From: IDS-8 sp964491485
GTDB taxonomy: Bacteria > Pseudomonadota > Gammaproteobacteria > Steroidobacterales > Woeseiaceae
NCBI GenBank assembly: GCA_964491485.1
Contig: CAZBGV010000037.1
Span: 1 to 28,225 of the forward strand
Direction of reading: 5' to 3'
DNA length: 28,225 bases
The position numbers were made by a program, and so were the translations under genes. Under the pieces are notes generated by a model that ran no database searches, was not told the DNA's origin, and saw only the letters and a program-made list of their open reading frames with translations. Positions 26,673-28,225 of the stretch are shown piece by piece. The stretch's first letter is position 1. Each line of letters begins with the position of its first letter.

Positions 26673-27224
26673 ATGAGCGGCACAACGTGGCTCGGCGCGG
26701 CAGTGCTCTTCGCGGGCGTCATGGCAACGGCGCCGGCCCTCGCGCAGCAGCCCGAGCGGGCGGAGGCGCAGCCGAAGACCGTCATCGGGCCACGCAACCC
26801 CGATCTCCAGGAAGGCGCACGCCAGCTCCTGAACGGTAACGGCAAGCTCGGAGTGGAGCTCACGCTGCGCGGGCTCGCCGTGGCGCAGGGCGCGCGCGAG
26901 CAGGAAGCCGCGCTGTCGAATCTCTGCGCCGGTTACATCATGCTCGAGCAGTACGACGAGGCACTCGACTACTGCAACAAGGTGCTCGAGCAGAATCCCG
27001 AGAACTGGCGCGGTTACAACAACCGCGCGCTCATCTATATCAAGACCCGGCAATACGACAAGGCGCAGGCCGACCTGAAGAAGGGCGAGGCGCTGAACCC
27101 GGACGCGCGCACGCTGCAGATCGCGCGCGCGATGTATCTCGACGCGGTGCAGCCCGTCGATTCCCAGGTGGAGATCGACGACCGGCAGGTGGAGCCGCCG
27201 GATGAAGAGGAAGACGCGAACTGA
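26673..27224 (+). CDS. Exported tetratricopeptide repeat protein
   Basis: This encodes 183 residues: a signal peptide (about 1-24, cleavage after ALA) and then two to three TPR units at about 70-150. The clearest is NPENWRGYNNRALIYIKTRQYDKAQADLKKGEALNPDA, preceded by NLCAGYIMLEQYDEALDYCNKVLEQ. An acidic tail ends the protein. TPRs mediate protein-protein contacts, and a periplasmic location is predicted. GGGAG lies 7 nt before the ATG. The last 23 bases overlap the start of the small TonB gene, so the two are probably translated together and may work together, for example with the TPR protein as a partner of the TonB-like domain. No enzymatic role is visible. Confidence 0.85.
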   Translation: MSGTTWLGAAVLFAGVMATAPALAQQPERAEAQPKTVIGPRNPDLQEGARQLLNGNGKLGVELTLRGLAVAQGAREQEAALSNLCAGYIMLEQYDEALDYCNKVLEQNPENWRGYNNRALIYIKTRQYDKAQADLKKGEALNPDARTLQIARAMYLDAVQPVDSQVEIDDRQVEPPDEEEDAN

Positions 27225-27630
27225 GCTTGCGTACCTCGGGTACGTGATGCTGGCGGCCGTCGCATTTGCGCCGGCGGCGTACTGTGATGACGAAAAGGGC
27301 GAGATCGAGGTGCCGGCCGACGTCGAGGAGCCGGTACCGGTCCTGGCGCGCACGCCGGCAGTGACGCATTTCCCCGACTACCCGCCGCGTGCGCGTTTGC
27401 AGCGTATCGAGGGCGAGGCGACGGTCTGTTTCAAGGTGGCGCCGAACGGCCGCGTGCTCGATCCCGTGGTCGAGAGCAGCACGCACAAGCTCTTCGAGAA
27501 ACCGGCGCTCGCGGCCATCCGGGAATCGACCTTCGAGCCGCTCGGGCCCGGAGAGACGGTATCGGCGGAGCGCATGTGCCGCACGTTCCGCTTCCGGCTG
27601 GCGCCCGCGGAGGCGCAGGACTCGGTGTAG
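27202..27630 (+). CDS. Small TonB C-terminal domain protein (energy transducer TonB family)
   Basis: This encodes 142 residues. It has an N-terminal hydrophobic signal (about 9-27) and then a single TonB C-terminal domain at about 50-135. Typical features are the PPRARLQRIEGEATVCFKVAPNGRVLDPVVESSTH strand-turn-strand, the KPALAAIRESTFEPL helix and a closing RTFRFRL strand. Two Cys (in VCFKV and MCRTF) are positioned to form a disulfide, as in a stand-alone periplasmic subgroup. It lacks the long Pro-rich periplasm-spanning region and the His-bearing membrane helix motif of true TonB, and no exbB or exbD gene is nearby. Energy transduction is therefore doubtful. GGTGGAG lies 10 nt before the ATG, and the start overlaps the TPR gene. 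Confidence 0.85.
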   Translation: MKRKTRTELAYLGYVMLAAVAFAPAAYCDDEKGEIEVPADVEEPVPVLARTPAVTHFPDYPPRARLQRIEGEATVCFKVAPNGRVLDPVVESSTHKLFEKPALAAIRESTFEPLGPGETVSAERMCRTFRFRLAPAEAQDSV

Positions 27631-27639
27631 GCGGCCGCG

Positions 27640-28194
27640 TCAGCGCGCCGGCTCGAGCGTGAGCTCGAGCGTATAAATGAAATCGCCGAGCTCCGAGAGA
27701 TCGTCGTTGGCGGCGTTCGCGGCCAGATTCAGGACCACCGGCACTGCTGCGCCGGGCGCCTGCCACGCGAGCTGCCAGGAGATCCGCCCCCCGTCCGTGT
27801 CCCGGCGCCCTTCCGGTGTGTGCTGCAGGTACTCGCGGCCGCCGTCCGCCAGCGCGCGCGTCCGCGCATCGACCGGCTCCAGGCGGCCGGCCGCGCTGCC
27901 GTCGGATGTGCGCACCGCGAGCTGGAAACCGCCCGCCTCGAGCTCCGGGTGCTCGAGCACGATCGACAGCCGGTACGACTCGCCCGGCGCGTAGCGTTCC
28001 GGCAGGCCCGTGACGCTGAGAATACCCTCGGCGTCGTTCCTCTCGTTGTCCGAATGACAGGCGGTGCAGTCCGGCTCGCCGAACCCGCCGGTGTGCCCGG
28101 GCGGCGCCCCGTCGTCATACGCCCACGCCCACGCCCAGGCGCACATCCCGGGCACGAGCAGCAGCAGCGCCACCTTCCGGCATCGGTCACGCAC
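27640..28194 (-). CDS. Exported mono-heme c-type protein with Reeler/choice-of-anchor V-like domain (5' end uncertain)
   Basis: This encodes 184 residues as drawn, from a GTG at 28194. The N-terminus is hydrophobic and ends in an AWAWAWAYDDG stretch. It is followed by PDCTACHSDN, a CXXCH c-type heme attachment motif at about 43-47. A beta-sandwich domain with PERYAPGESYRLSIVLEHPELEAGGFQLAV follows, as in Reeler-like or choice-of-anchor V proteins that pair such a motif with this fold. A periplasmic electron-transfer or heme-binding role is inferred. The frame stays open to the window edge and the GTG has no good ribosome binding site, so the true start may be upstream, outside the window. The gene is convergent with the TonB-domain gene, with 9 bp between the stop codons. 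Confidence 0.75.
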   Translation of the reverse strand: MRDRCRKVALLLLVPGMCAWAWAWAYDDGAPPGHTGGFGEPDCTACHSDNERNDAEGILSVTGLPERYAPGESYRLSIVLEHPELEAGGFQLAVRTSDGSAAGRLEPVDARTRALADGGREYLQHTPEGRRDTDGGRISWQLAWQAPGAAVPVVLNLAANAANDDLSELGDFIYTLELTLEPAR

Positions 28195-28225
28195 GGCACG
28201 AACCGCAAAAAGGACGGAGCCGCGG

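Overview
The window is about 70% GC and gene-dense. It looks like chromosome from a high-GC gammaproteobacterium. Supporting this are a translationally coupled tamA-tamB pair, a GlyGly-CTERM protein of the choice-of-anchor H type, a proteobacterial RND efflux operon, a small TonB-type protein and a c-di-GMP-I riboswitch. No phage, transposon, CRISPR array, tRNA or rRNA was found. Most gene products are predicted to be exported or in the envelope.

Layout. (a) 1-4575: a DUF885 peptidase-like protein on the minus strand, diverging from a DUF3014 membrane protein and a PSMA-like M28 metallopeptidase on the plus strand. (b) 4581-6038: the decayed remnant of a small gene, abutting a class V aminotransferase, both minus. 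(c) 6210-6995: a GlyGly-CTERM surface protein whose 3' end overlaps the convergent RND operon. (d) 6949-15511: a four-gene minus-strand efflux operon in the order adaptor, adaptor, permease, permease. It has a recognisable promoter overlapped by a long AT-rich palindromic operator. (e) 15644-17213: an FAD-dependent oxidoreductase on the minus strand, preceded by a well-formed GEMM-I (c-di-GMP-I) riboswitch. (f) 17318-23948: a SIMPL-domain protein, then TamA and TamB. (g) 24022-27630: a plus-strand run of a DUF4412-like protein, a threonine/serine dehydratase, a DUF4097 repeat protein, a TPR protein and a small TonB-domain protein. (h) 27640 to the right edge: a probable mono-heme c-type protein on the minus strand, whose 5' end may lie outside the window.

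The most notable element is the c-di-GMP riboswitch at 17121-17213. Conserved GEMM-I segments, a GAAA tetraloop and an 11-nt-type tetraloop receptor are all visible on the minus strand. Its only immediate downstream gene is a flavin oxidoreductase of unknown substrate, which is not one of the usual motility, pilus or matrix targets. Next downstream is the RND operon with its own regulated promoter. One possible reading is a second-messenger-controlled oxidation step next to an export system, but a functional link between the two is inference only.

Recurring local features are hairpins without U-tracts directly after stop codons (three cases), two start codons with an identical leaderless spacing from a TAAGAT box, and several translationally coupled overlaps.
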